NCBI GenBank assembly: GCA_050950205.1
Contig: JBMNHF010000010.1
Location: 124,001-188,000, forward strand
From: WRAV01 sp050950205
GTDB lineage: Bacteria; Bacillota; Clostridia; Oscillospirales; Ruminococcaceae
Reading direction: 5' to 3'
Length of the DNA: 64,000 nucleotides
Shown: in pieces, positions 34,128 through 43,185 of the stretch
Layout: each line of letters begins with the position of its first letter
How positions within the stretch are numbered: position 1 is the stretch's first letter
Notes under the pieces: model-generated
Databases searched by the model: none
Seen by the model: the letters and a program-made list of their open reading frames with translations, nothing else
Told to the model about the DNA's origin: nothing
Program-made: the position numbers and the translations under genes

Positions 34128-34535
34128 TTGACCATTGCACTCATCGCTCACGATAGCAAAAAAGAATTGATGGTTCAGTTTTGCATTGCCTATTGCGGCA
34201 TTTTAAGCCGCCACCACATCTGCGCTACCGGAACCACCGGGAAATTGGTCAGCGAGGCCACTGGTCTGGAGATTGAAAAATTTCTGGCCGGTTCCCAGGG
34301 CGGGGATCAGCAGATTGTTTCCCGTATTTCCTGCAACGAGGTAGATCTGCTTCTCTTTTTCCGGGATCCCATCTCCGCCAAGGCCAGCGAGCCCAATGAG
34401 TACAACCTGCTGCGTCTTTGCGACGTGCACAACATTCCGGTGGCCACCAACATCGCCACTGCGGAAGCGCTGATTCACGCCATGGAGCGGGGAGATCTCG
34501 ACTGGCGGGACATTGTAAGATCTCCCCGGGCATAA
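34128..34535 (+). CDS. mgsA: methylglyoxal synthase
   Basis: Converts dihydroxyacetone phosphate to methylglyoxal and phosphate. The 135 residues show the family signature AHDSKKELM (N-terminus), ATGTTGKLV, GGDQQIVSRI and FFRDPISAKASEPN, with the catalytic Asp in GDQQ/FRDP. The start is TTG at 34128 after GAGGT at seven bases. It is 42 bases after the MinD-like gene and ends at a strong terminator, so the two form one unit. Confidence 0.95.
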   Translation: MTIALIAHDSKKELMVQFCIAYCGILSRHHICATGTTGKLVSEATGLEIEKFLAGSQGGDQQIVSRISCNEVDLLLFFRDPISAKASEPNEYNLLRLCDVHNIPVATNIATAEALIHAMERGDLDWRDIVRSPRA

Positions 34536-34551
34536 AGCTTGACACAACATC

Positions 34552-34590
34552 AAAAAGCCTTGTGGGGCGATGGCCCAACAAGGCTTTTTT
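34552..34590 (+). terminator. terminator after mgsA
   Basis: AAAAAGCCTTGT (34552-34563) pairs with ACAAGGCTTTTT (34577-34589) with extra G/C pairs toward the loop, and ends in a run of Ts. Confidence 0.9.
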
Positions 34591-34870
34591 GCGGAATAAA
34601 CTGCAACGATAGTATGAGCCGGCAAAGAAGGAATATAAATAAAAACAACCGGATTACCGCCTAAAATACGCCTGCAGCGGCTGCTGCCGGTGCAGTTGGT
34701 TGGACCGGTTGCAAAAATGACGCGATGGTGCTAACATGAAACCGTGCGCGACTTTTGAGATGGTGACCGGGTCGTGTTGCCCAAAGCCGCCAACCCAGTT
34801 TTGCATCTGCCAGCCCCGTAAAAGGGGGAAAATTCATCATTTCATCCCGGGAGGCCGGAAGGGGGACTTT
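34591..34870 (+). other. leader of the polyprenol-kinase-like gene
   Basis: 280 bases between the mgsA terminator and the start at 34871. It is GC-rich with several short inverted repeats (for example CTGCAGCGGCTGCTGCCGG near 34671-34690) and may fold. It does not match the riboswitch consensus sequences I checked (SAM, TPP, cobalamin, glycine, c-di-GMP, THF). No coding frame convinces me. Confidence 0.35.
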
Positions 34871-36304
34871 ATGAATCAGATACTTTCCATTGTCATATCC
34901 TTTGCCGCTGTGTTTGTGGTACTGGCAGGAGTTGCCCTGCTCAAAAAGAAACGTGGCTGGGGGGACGAAGCCACGCGAAAGCTGGTTCACATTCTGGTTT
35001 CCAACTGGATTTTGCTGGCCCTTGTTTTGTTTACCGAAACCTGGGCGGTCTGTGTAGCCCCTGCCGGCTTTGTCATCATCAACTACATCTCCTACCGCAA
35101 GGGAATCTTTTCTGCCATCGAGCGGGCGGAAAACAATACCCCCGGTACGGTGTGGTATGCCGTCTCCCTGCTGGTTCTCTGTCTGGCCGGTTGGCAGTTG
35201 GGGACCCCCTGGATTGCCGCCTGCGGAATTCTATCCATGGGCTACGGGGACGGTTTGGCGGCTCTGATGGGCCTGCGGAAAAACCGGCGGCTGTTTCCTG
35301 CCCCGCTGGATCACAAGAGCTTGGAAGGCACCCTGACCGTGGCGGTGATGACCGCCATAGTGGTGGGAGCGCTGGGTCTGGTATATGCGCCCTCTGCGGC
35401 TCTTCGAGCCGCCCTTTGCTGTGGTGCATTGGCGGCGGCGGTGGAGCTCTACTCTCCCGGCGGCATCGATAATCTGACCCTGCCCCTAGGCGTTTCCATC
35501 GCCACCTACCTCATCGTCATGGATCCATCTACCCACCCTTACCTGGACGGACTGGCCATTGCCCTGGCCATTTTGGTGGCGGCCTTTTATCTGGAAGCCC
35601 TGACTCTGCCGGCGGTTCACTGCGCCACCTTGCTGGGAACCCTTTTGTATGCCTGGGGGGGAGGCCTTGCCTTTGGGGCTTTGCTGCTGTTCTTTGCATT
35701 TGGCAGTTTGGTCAGCAAAATCGGCAGAAATCAAAAGATGCTTCCTTCCTCTCTTCATCAGCGGCAGGGGCCTCGCAGTCCGGTGCAGGTGGTTTCCAAC
35801 GGACTTCCCCCCCTTCTTTTTGTGGCGCTAAGCCATTTCACCGGAAGTTCGCTCTTTTTGCTGGCTGCTCTGGCTGCTTTTTCGGTGGCTACCGCTGATA
35901 CGTTTTCTTCGGAAATTGGGATGCTCTCGGCGCAGGCACCGGTTTCCATCCTCACCGGAAAACCGGTCCCCAAAGGAATATCCGGCGGTGTTACCCCTTT
36001 GGGTTTTTTGGCTGCCGCCGTGGGCTCTCTGCTGATTGCGCTGACCGCCATCTTTTCCTTTGGCTGGATGGGGGGCCTTGTGGTATGGATTTGCGGAATG
36101 GTGGGCTCGGTGCTGGACTCCCTGATGGGGGCGCTGTTTCAGGCCAAGTACCGGCTGCCCTCCGGCGGGTTGACCGAACGGCCCTGGGCGGAAGGCAACC
36201 CTTTGCCCTTGGTGGGGGGATTCTCCTGGATGAACAACGATGTGATTAACTTTTTGAGCATTTTGTTCTGCGGCGCTCTTTCCACCGCTTTTACCGGTCT
36301 GTAA
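34871..36304 (+). CDS. fusion of phytol/dolichol-kinase-like (VTE5/SEC59) and DUF92 (VTE6-like) domains
   Basis: A 477-residue membrane protein with about twelve hydrophobic segments. The N-terminal half (about 1-220) has the VTE5/SEC59 isoprenoid-alcohol-kinase signatures ATRKLVHIL, MGYGDGLAALMGLRKN and DHKSLEGTLT. The C-terminal half (about 225-477) is DUF92, with SVATADTFSSEIGML, KGISGGVTPLG and LTERPWAEGNPL. In plants and cyanobacteria VTE5 makes a prenyl monophosphate and VTE6 (DUF92) the diphosphate, so a single chain that salvages prenols to diphosphates is a reasonable inference. ATG at 34871 follows AGGGGG at six bases; an upstream ATG at 34736 adds 45 soluble residues and is rejected. 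Confidence 0.82.
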   Translation: MNQILSIVISFAAVFVVLAGVALLKKKRGWGDEATRKLVHILVSNWILLALVLFTETWAVCVAPAGFVIINYISYRKGIFSAIERAENNTPGTVWYAVSLLVLCLAGWQLGTPWIAACGILSMGYGDGLAALMGLRKNRRLFPAPLDHKSLEGTLTVAVMTAIVVGALGLVYAPSAALRAALCCGALAAAVELYSPGGIDNLTLPLGVSIATYLIVMDPSTHPYLDGLAIALAILVAAFYLEALTLPAVHCATLLGTLLYAWGGGLAFGALLLFFAFGSLVSKIGRNQKMLPSSLHQRQGPRSPVQVVSNGLPPLLFVALSHFTGSSLFLLAALAAFSVATADTFSSEIGMLSAQAPVSILTGKPVPKGISGGVTPLGFLAAAVGSLLIALTAIFSFGWMGGLVVWICGMVGSVLDSLMGALFQAKYRLPSGGLTERPWAEGNPLPLVGGFSWMNNDVINFLSILFCGALSTAFTGL

Positions 36305-36327
36305 GGTGTGAGCTTTGCCATAAAAGC

Positions 36328-36363
36328 AAAAGCGCCTCTGCCCTTTGGGCAGAGGCGCTTTTT
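36328..36363. terminator. bidirectional terminator between convergent genes
   Basis: Perfect 16-bp stem AAAAGCGCCTCTGCCC (36328-36343), TTT loop, complement at 36347-36362, with Ts on the plus side and TTTTGCTTTT on the minus side. Confidence 0.92.
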
Positions 36364-36403
36364 GGTTGGGTCGATGCGGGGCATCGATTTATTAAGAGCT
36401 CAA

Positions 36404-37780
36404 TTATACCAAGCGGTCCAGAACCACCATTTTGAGTACGAACAGAACGCCCAGTACCCACATGACACTGTTGACCTCTTTGCTTTTGCCGGAAGCAATC
36501 TTCACCAGCAGGTAGGTGAGAATGCCCCACTGAAGGCCGGCGCTAATGGAGTAACCCATCACCATAATGGCAAGGGTAATGGAGGCGGGAATCAAATGAA
36601 GGGGGTTGTTAAATTCCAGATACTGCAGGGGTTCCATCATCATGATACCCACTACCACCAGGGCACAGGTGGTGGCAAAGCCGGGAATGGTGCCCACAAT
36701 GGGATACAGGAAGATGGACAGGAGGAAGCAGACGCCGGTGGTCATGGCGGTCAGACCGGTGCGGCCGCCCTCTTCCACGCCGGCGGCGGACTCTACAAAG
36801 GTGGTGATGGTGGAAGTTCCCAGAATGGCTCCGGCACAGGTGCCGATGGCGTCGGCGGTCAAAGCGCCCTGAACGCCGGGCAGTTCGCCGTTTTCATCCA
36901 GCATTTTGGCTTTGGTAGCCACGCCGGAAAGGGTTCCCAGTGTATCAAAAATATCCACATAAAGGAAGGTAAGGGTGATGATCAGGAAGCGGCCAAAGTC
37001 GGCGCCGCTGGAAAAGGCCTCTTTAAAGCCCTGGAAGCAAAGACCAAAGGTGGGAGCAAGGCTGGGAGGAGCGGAAAGCAGTCCAGCGGGAATCAGAGAG
37101 AAGGCGCCGGCATCGATATCCACCACATACCATCCGGCCAGTTGAGCGATAATGCCGAGGATCCAGGTGATGAGAATACCCAGCAGCAAGGCGCCCTTTA
37201 CTTTTTTGATCCAGAGGATAAGGGTGATGGCAATGCCTGCGATGGCCAAAGCCACAGCCGCGCTGGAAAGATCGGGGTTGATGGCGACCAGAGTGGCGGG
37301 GTCTCCGATGATGAAACCGGCATTTTGCAGGCCGATAAACATGATAAACAGGCCAATACCGGCGGAGACAGCGTACCGCAGCTCGGTGGGGATGGCGTTA
37401 AACAATGCCGAGCGTATACCCGTCAGGCTCATTATGACAAAGAGGACACCTTCGACAAGAACAGCAGCCAGAGCAAAGGCAGGGGAGTAACCGAATCCAA
37501 TGACAACGGTAAACGCAAAAAAGGCGTTGAGGCCCATACCGGGGGCCAAGGCAAAGGGTAGTCCTGCCAATATAGCCATCAAAACGGTGCCAATGACCGA
37601 GCCTAAAGCGGTGGCCATAAACACGGCGCCGGCCTCCAACCCACCTGCCGACAGGATATTCATATTGACCGGCAGAATATAGGCCATGGTTGCAAAGGTG
37701 GTAAGACCCGCAAGGATTTCCACCTTAACCGACGATCCCTTTTCAGAGACACGGAAGAGCTGATCCAGTTTTTCCATCAT
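36404..37780 (-). CDS. NCS2-family purine permease (AzgA type)
   Basis: Imports adenine, guanine or hypoxanthine across the membrane. The 458 residues and about 12-14 helices carry the AzgA-clade signatures LAGLTTFATMAYIL, APGMGLNAFFAF (about residues 80-91), FIGLQNAGFIIG, and ADAIGTCAGAILGTSTITTFVESAAGVEEGGRTGL (quoted in part: GTSTITTFVESAAG). ATG at 37780 follows AAGGAGG at nine bases. The leader does not show a purine riboswitch. It is separated from lysS by a terminator. Confidence 0.92.
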   Translation of the reverse strand: MMEKLDQLFRVSEKGSSVKVEILAGLTTFATMAYILPVNMNILSAGGLEAGAVFMATALGSVIGTVLMAILAGLPFALAPGMGLNAFFAFTVVIGFGYSPAFALAAVLVEGVLFVIMSLTGIRSALFNAIPTELRYAVSAGIGLFIMFIGLQNAGFIIGDPATLVAINPDLSSAAVALAIAGIAITLILWIKKVKGALLLGILITWILGIIAQLAGWYVVDIDAGAFSLIPAGLLSAPPSLAPTFGLCFQGFKEAFSSGADFGRFLIITLTFLYVDIFDTLGTLSGVATKAKMLDENGELPGVQGALTADAIGTCAGAILGTSTITTFVESAAGVEEGGRTGLTAMTTGVCFLLSIFLYPIVGTIPGFATTCALVVVGIMMMEPLQYLEFNNPLHLIPASITLAIMVMGYSISAGLQWGILTYLLVKIASGKSKEVNSVMWVLGVLFVLKMVVLDRLV

Positions 37781-37848
37781 AAGAGCAAGCCTCCTTCAAC
37801 ATTATGTGACTTATGTCCAACCGCAAAAAGCCACGCTATACATTATAA

Positions 37849-37879
37849 CAAAAACCAGAGGGCTTTAGTAGCCCTCTGG
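37849..37879 (-). terminator. terminator after lysS
   Basis: Ten-base stem CCAGAGGGCT (37855-37864) with its complement at 37870-37879, followed on the minus strand by TTTTTG. It lies between lysS and the purine permease. Confidence 0.85.
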
Positions 37880-38026
37880 AAGGATAATTTGAAATTTTAT
37901 GTCAAAATTCTTTCAAAAAAGAATTTTGAGCCATAGTTTTGGTGAAAAAGACATGGTTTGGACGTTTTTTGCCCTGGGCTAACAGCAGGTTATCCTTTTT
38001 GACTTGCAAAAAAGAGGGCCGATGGG

Positions 38027-39520
38027 TTAGATGGGCTTCATGGTGGGGAAGAAGAGGACATCCCGGATGGAGGCGGAATCGGTCAGCATCATCACCAAAC
38101 GGTCAATGCCGATCCCTAAGCCTCCGGTGGGAGGCATGCCATATTCCAGAGCGGTCAGGAAATCTTCGTCCACATCGTTGGCTTCATCGTCCCCTGCCGC
38201 CTTGAGGGCTGCCTGATGCAAAAAGCGCTCTCTCTGATCCAAGGGGTCGTTGAGCTCGGAAAAGGCATTGGCGTATTCCCGGCCGATGATGAACAGCTCA
38301 AACCGCTCGGTGTAGCCCGGCTTTTCGGGGTCCCGCTTTGCCAGGGGAGAAATCTCCACCGGATGCCCCAGAATAAAGGTGGGCTGAATGATTTTTTCCT
38401 CGCAATATTTTTCAAACAGCAGGTTGAGGACATCTCCCTTACCGTGGCGATCCTCCACAGGGAGATTGTGTTCCTTGGCCAGGGCCTTGGCTTCTTCCAC
38501 CGTGGTGATGGTGGAAAAGTCGATGCCGGCGTACTGTTTTACCGCATCCAGCATGGAAACCCGCCGGAAGGGCTGATCCAGATCCAGCTCCACCCCGCCA
38601 AAGGTAATCTGCCCGGTACCCAATACCTTGTGGGTTACCGTGCGGATTAAGTTTTCGGTCAGGTCCATCATGCCCTCAAAGTTGGTGTAGGCCTGATACA
38701 ACTCCAGCAAGGTAAACTCCGGGTTGTGGCGGGTGGAGATGCCCTCGTTGCGGAACACCCGGCCGATTTCGTAAACTTTATCAAAGCCGCCTACAATCAG
38801 GCGCTTGAGGTGCAGCTCCAAAGCAATGCGCAGGTAAAGCTGCATATCCAATGCGTTGTGATGGGTGATAAAGGGCCTTGCGGCAGCGCCCCCTGCAATG
38901 GGATGCAGAACCGGGGTTTCTACCTCCAAAAAGCCTTGGGAATCCAGATAGGTGCGGATTTCCCGAATGATCTGGGAGCGCTTGACAAAGGTATTGCGCA
39001 CGTCGGGATTGACGATGAGATCCACATAGCGCTGACGATAGCGCAGATCGGTATCCTTCAGGCCGTGAAACTTCTCCGGCAGGGGGGTCAGGGATTTGGA
39101 AAGGAGAATCATCTCGGTACACTTAACGGAAATTTCTCCCCGGCGGGTGCGGAACACCTCGCCTTTGACACCGGCGATGTCGCCAATATCCCACTTTTTC
39201 ATTTCCTCGTAGGATTCTTCCCCCATCTCATCGATGCGGGCATAAATTTGAATGCGGCCGCTCTGATCCGCCACATCCAAAAAAGAAGCCTTGCCCATAT
39301 CCCGTTTGGACATAATCCGACCCGCGATGGAGACGGTGGAGCCTTCCATCTCTTCGAATTTTTCTAAGATTTCTTTGGTGCAGCTTGTCCGCTCAAACTT
39401 GGTGTGAAGGTAGGGGTCTTTTCCCCGGGCCTTTAAATCCGCCAGCTTCTCCCGGCGAATTTGCAAAAGCTCCGAAAGTTCGGGTTGGGCAGCCTCGTTT
39501 GGCTGGTTTTGTTGAGCCAT
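38027..39520 (-). CDS. lysS: lysyl-tRNA synthetase (class II)
   Basis: Charges tRNA-Lys. The 497 residues have the N-terminal OB-fold anticodon-binding domain (about 65-150, TVSIAGRIMSKRDMGKASFLDV) and the class II core with motif 2 (YEIGRVFRNEGISTRHNPEFTLLE, in part VFRNEGISTRHNPEF) and motif 3 (GLGIGIDRLVMMLT). ATG at 39520 follows AAAGGAG. A promoter lies about 220 bases upstream. I looked for a T-box in the leader and did not find the conserved specifier or AGGGTGG element. Confidence 0.97.
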   Translation of the reverse strand: MAQQNQPNEAAQPELSELLQIRREKLADLKARGKDPYLHTKFERTSCTKEILEKFEEMEGSTVSIAGRIMSKRDMGKASFLDVADQSGRIQIYARIDEMGEESYEEMKKWDIGDIAGVKGEVFRTRRGEISVKCTEMILLSKSLTPLPEKFHGLKDTDLRYRQRYVDLIVNPDVRNTFVKRSQIIREIRTYLDSQGFLEVETPVLHPIAGGAAARPFITHHNALDMQLYLRIALELHLKRLIVGGFDKVYEIGRVFRNEGISTRHNPEFTLLELYQAYTNFEGMMDLTENLIRTVTHKVLGTGQITFGGVELDLDQPFRRVSMLDAVKQYAGIDFSTITTVEEAKALAKEHNLPVEDRHGKGDVLNLLFEKYCEEKIIQPTFILGHPVEISPLAKRDPEKPGYTERFELFIIGREYANAFSELNDPLDQRERFLHQAALKAAGDDEANDVDEDFLTALEYGMPPTGGLGIGIDRLVMMLTDSASIRDVLFFPTMKPI

Positions 39521-39734
39521 CTGTCATTCTCCTTTGCATCTGCAAATATCCCTAAAAAGGTCACAGGCTTTGCTGCAGGGGGGATAAGCCTGCAACCGCG
39601 TGAAGGCAACGTAAAGGCAGCTGCGCCTGAGGAAAACATCCTCCCTTGGGTTGCGTCTTCCTGATTTTGCGCTGGGAATTCATCTTTGTCACAGGGTTTG
39701 GATTGCCGCCGAGCATCCGATTCGCTTAGCGGAT

Positions 39735-39763
39735 ATTATATCACAAAGCGGGGAAGATGTCAC
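39735..39763 (-). promoter_or_regulatory. lysS promoter
   Basis: Minus-strand GTGACA (39758-39763), 17-base spacer and perfect TATAAT (39735-39740). Confidence 0.7.
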
Positions 39764-39858
39764 CCTTCGCCGGCAATTGGCATATAGATGGTTGTCGGGT
39801 GATACAGCCCGCCTGAACGCAGAGCCTTGTCCTGCAGGGCTTTTGCGATCATATAAAT

Positions 39859-39887
39859 GGGAGGGAGCGCCCTGGGCGTTCCCTCCC
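39859..39887 (-). terminator. hairpin after the DHHW gene
   Basis: Fourteen-base stem: GGGAGGGAGCGCCC (39859-39872) with 39874-39887, one G.T pair, minimal loop. It follows the stop codon closely; the minus-strand downstream sequence is ATTTAT, a weak T-tract. Confidence 0.65.
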
Positions 39888-39894
39888 GGCCTTT

Positions 39895-41016
39895 TTAGTC
39901 TTCCAGAGTGGCCAGCAGGCGGTTGGCCCGGGAGGGAATGTTGTAGTGCATAAAGGTTTCGATGCTGTAGGCAAACAGTACCTGATCGTAATCCAGCAGG
40001 GAAAGGGACTGGTAGGCTTGAGAGCCCAGCTGAAACAAATCCACCAAAGTGACAGTGCTGTACTGGTTGGCTAAAAAGGGAAGGTAGGAAAGAGCCGTTT
40101 TATCCCCAAACACCAGCAGACTGGCCCGATAGGGAGAATTGGTTTGGATGGTGGTGATGGCGCTGAGTCCCCCCACAAAAATATCCATTTCCCGGCCCAG
40201 ATCCAGCATGTGGAGAGGATACAACGTGTGGTAGGTTTTTAGGGATCCATCCTGCCTTTTGGTGACCAGATACTGCCTGGGGCTTTTGGTGTACCGGAAG
40301 ATGGCCAGGCTGTCGGCCCGGGCGTCCTTGTAAGGGGATTTTTGATAAAGGCTGCCGTAGTAGTCGCTTTTGACAAACTCAATATCATAGTCCGACAAAG
40401 AGGGACGAGCCACCCCCTCCAGCAGCTTGGGGCCAAGCACCGTATAGAGATAAAATCCCCCCAGAGAGGTGAGATTATCCTCGGTGCGGTAGTAAAGATA
40501 TTGGTCCCGGGCGTTAAACAGCACCGGGTAAATATCAGCCACCGTCACCCGCCCCACCATTTCGGAGTAGACTTCCTCGATGATCTGCTTTTGGTTGACC
40601 ATCTGGGTTTTGGTAAAGGGGGGAAGGCTTTCCTGCCGGATGGCGCTGGCGGTGGGAATAATCATACAGTAGGTGGGGATGCTTCCCTTTTCGGCAAATT
40701 CCAAAATGGAGGTGGCGTTTTCCCGCAGGGAATACTCCACCGGAGGGTCGATGTCCCGAATCAGTTCGTCCCCGCAGATAAACACCTGATTGTATTCCTG
40801 CTGCCCTCCAAAGGCTCGGATGGAAAGATTCAGTTCCGCCATCCGATCCACCCAAGGCAGGTGGAGATTCAGGTAGCCCTCCAGGTAGGAGGTAAAGCCG
40901 GCGCTGCCCAACAAAGGGGAGGAGGGAGCAGCCATGTCAAAAGACCCTGCGCCCAGCAGAAAAAAAGGCAGCAAAAGCAGCACTCCGCCCAGCAAAACCG
41001 ACGGAATTCGCTTCAT
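39895..41016 (-). CDS. DHHW-family protein
   Basis: A 373-residue exported or membrane-anchored protein: one N-terminal hydrophobic segment (about residues 5-25) and then an extracellular domain. FTSYLEGYLNLHLPWVDRM and the central block RDQYLYYRTEDNLTSLGGFYLY match the DHHW/AlgJ-like SGNH-type family usually encoded beside MBOAT acyltransferases. The usual DxHW-like tetrad reads TEDNLTS here, so the catalytic His is not obvious. ATG at 41016 follows AAGGAGG at eight bases. It is the downstream partner of the MBOAT gene, 38 bases away, and probably shares its transcript. Substrate unknown; cell-wall or exopolysaccharide acetylation is inference. Confidence 0.75.
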   Translation of the reverse strand: MKRIPSVLLGGVLLLLPFFLLGAGSFDMAAPSSPLLGSAGFTSYLEGYLNLHLPWVDRMAELNLSIRAFGGQQEYNQVFICGDELIRDIDPPVEYSLRENATSILEFAEKGSIPTYCMIIPTASAIRQESLPPFTKTQMVNQKQIIEEVYSEMVGRVTVADIYPVLFNARDQYLYYRTEDNLTSLGGFYLYTVLGPKLLEGVARPSLSDYDIEFVKSDYYGSLYQKSPYKDARADSLAIFRYTKSPRQYLVTKRQDGSLKTYHTLYPLHMLDLGREMDIFVGGLSAITTIQTNSPYRASLLVFGDKTALSYLPFLANQYSTVTLVDLFQLGSQAYQSLSLLDYDQVLFAYSIETFMHYNIPSRANRLLATLED

Positions 41017-41054
41017 ACTTTCCACCTCCTTGGGGTTGATGGCTTGCCTTAGAA

Positions 41055-42399
41055 CTATCCCACCCGAATGGTAAAGACGGTGAACACCACCAGCAGGACG
41101 GCGTTTGCGGCGGCGGTGAGCAGGGCGGTAAAGCGGGGCAGAGCTTTGCGCAAAAAGCTTAGCAGCAAGCTGACGGCGCTGGTGGCAAACAACAAACTCA
41201 CCGCAAGCAACAGCCAGTTGGAGGTGAGCAGGTAAACCAGCCGGTCGTTGTAGAGGTCAAGCTCTTGAAAGCGAAACATGTTATGGATGGTGGCAGCACT
41301 GGCTCCGGGGGAAGCCCCGCCAAAGATGGCAAAGCTGGACAAAACAACACAGAGGGTGTAAAGCCGCAAAAACAGGGGGGGGATTTTCTTCATCATGTCG
41401 GGGAAGACGTGCTTTTCCAAAATCAAAAACAGGGAGAGAAAAGCGCCCCACAGCAGATAATTCACCTGCAGACCAAACCACAGGCCCATCAGCACCCCCC
41501 AAAGGATGAGGTTGAGGCAATCGGCCAAAACGTTGCTGGATTCTCCCTGCAAAGGCTGGTAGACATTGCGGCGGATAAAGCCGGAAATGGTGATGTTAAA
41601 CCGCTGGAAAAAGTCGGTCACCCCTTGAGACTGATAGGGATAATAAAAGTTTTTGGGCAGGGAAATTCCCATCATTTGCCCAAGCCCCCGGGCCATATCC
41701 CCAAGACCGGAGAGCCGATAGTAAACAGAAAGGCCCAAAATCAACACAGTGCACCAGGTGCCCGCTACCGTCATATCCTCGGCGGGGAAAGCCCGCAAAG
41801 CCTCGTAGGTGACCTGCAAAGCCTGTCCCAGCACACCGGTCTTGACAGCCCCTTGCAAAAACAGCCCAAACCCGCTGCCAATCCCGGTCAGAGTGGGGTT
41901 GAGGGACTCAAGCTGGGGGGCAAAATCCCGGTAGGGCAGCAGAGGGCCTGCCTCCAGCCGGGGGAAAAAGCAGCAGTACAGCAGATAGGAGATGGGGTTG
42001 TATTCCCGGGGGACTTCCCCCTGGTATGCTTCCAGCACACAGCTCAGGGAAGAAAGGGTGTAAACCCGAAGCCCCCAAGGTGCTTCCACCAGCCGATTCA
42101 TCTGGAGCAGAGTCTCCAAAACCAAAATCACCAGCAGGTTCTTGACCACCGAAAGGGCAACGCACCCCCTGCGAAAGCGCTGGGAATGATGGTAGCGGTG
42201 GAGAAAAGCCAAAATCAGCCAATCGGTGGCAAGGCAGAGCAGCAGCAGGGGAAAGGTGGAGGGCTGCACCAACAGGAAAAAGCACAGGGAAACAGCCAGC
42301 AAAGCCCCCCGTCGCCAGACGGGAGGACAGAGCAAAAAAAACCGCCATGGCCAAAGGCAGTATCACATATAAAAAGGCCAGGGTGGTCATGGTATGCAT
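41055..42399 (-). CDS. MBOAT-family O-acyltransferase, frameshifted at an A8 tract
   Basis: Multi-spanning acyltransferase, probably partner of the DHHW gene. The long open frame (41055-42335) lacks the normal N-terminus. Another frame, from the ATG at 42399 (after GAGGG), gives MHTMTTLAFLYVILPLAMAVFF, the expected first helix. The two frames join within eight As on the plus strand at 42334-42341; removing one base gives a continuous protein of about 447 residues. In the MBOAT motif near the C-terminal third, the catalytic LWHG reads GLWFGLQ, so the expected His is Phe. The family assignment (YYRLSGLGDMARGLGQMMG, FNITISGFIRRNVY) is good; activity is doubtful on both counts. Confidence 0.72.
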
Positions 42400-42483
42400 T
42401 CCATTCCCTCATCTTAACCGTTTGCGACATCCCCCGCAGGGGGCATGCCATGTGTTTTTGTTCCCACTTAAAAAAGAAAGCCG

Positions 42484-43185
42484 TTACGGAAAAACACCGG
42501 GAAGGGGTGTGGCTGCCGCCGTCAAAACATACACCGTTGCGGCTCCTCCTCCCTTGAGGCACAGGGCACAGGCTTGGGCAGTGGCTCCGGTGGTGAGCAC
42601 ATCGTCCACCAGCAGGACGGTTTCCCCCTTTACCTCCCCCGCCAGGGCATATCTGCGGCGGGCGGCGGCAAACCGCTCCTTTCGGCTCAGGGTGTGCTGA
42701 TACGCTTGGGGGCCAGAGCAGGTGAGCAGACCCACCCGGTGGGGGATACCACTGAGGGTGGAAAGCTGTGCCGCCAGCAGTTCCCCTTGATTAAACCCCC
42801 GCTTTTTCAGCTTTTCGGGGTGCATGGGAACCTCGGTGATCAGATCAAAAGGAACATCGGAAAATTCCCGGCTTAGGCAAAGAAACATCTCACCTGCCAG
42901 ATAGCGGGCAATTCTGCGGTCAGGCCGCTTTTTCAGCTGCAGCACCGCTCCCCGGGTTTCCGCCTGGTAAGAAAGGGCTGCGGCAGCACCCGCAAAGGCC
43001 CATTGGTTTTTATGACAAAGGCAGTGGGGGAAAGCATTGCCGCAAAACAGGCAGGTGTTTTCCTTACTGCGGTGGGGGACACAGCGGGAGCAGACCAGAT
43101 CGTCATAGGCAACGGTGGTCCCGCAGAGGACACACCCCTTGGGAAACACCAAGCTGACCATCCGGTCCAAGAGCTCTCCCCTCAT
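42484..43185 (-). CDS. comF: ComF-family phosphoribosyltransferase-like protein
   Basis: A 233-residue protein homologous to the competence factor ComF. The N-terminal zinc module has FPKGCVLCG and LVCSRC, then CLFCGNAFPHCLC. The C-terminal phosphoribosyltransferase fold ends in the PRPP-binding motif VLLVDDVLTTGAT, with the PRT flanks RGFNQGELLA. Its ATG overlaps the tsaD stop as ATGA (43182-43185), so translation is coupled. In competent bacteria ComF acts in DNA uptake; other competence genes are not in this window. Confidence 0.9.
   Translation of the reverse strand: MRGELLDRMVSLVFPKGCVLCGTTVAYDDLVCSRCVPHRSKENTCLFCGNAFPHCLCHKNQWAFAGAAAALSYQAETRGAVLQLKKRPDRRIARYLAGEMFLCLSREFSDVPFDLITEVPMHPEKLKKRGFNQGELLAAQLSTLSGIPHRVGLLTCSGPQAYQHTLSRKERFAAARRRYALAGEVKGETVLLVDDVLTTGATAQACALCLKGGGAATVYVLTAAATPLPGVFP

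Larger units (their letters stand above)
39521..39894 (-). other. lysS leader and upstream region
   Basis: 374 bases: the terminator of the DHHW gene at the far end, the lysS promoter at 39735-39763 and a transcribed leader of about 200 bases. The leader is GC-rich and could fold, but no known cis-regulatory RNA is recognisable. Confidence 0.5.

Noticed and set aside
36308..37561. 417-codon open frame on the plus strand
   Set aside because: It is antisense to the purine permease and has the low-complexity Gly/His/Gln composition of a shadow.
39521..39734. T-box leader for lysS
   Set aside because: No specifier loop or T-box (AGGGTGG-type) sequence could be found in the leader.
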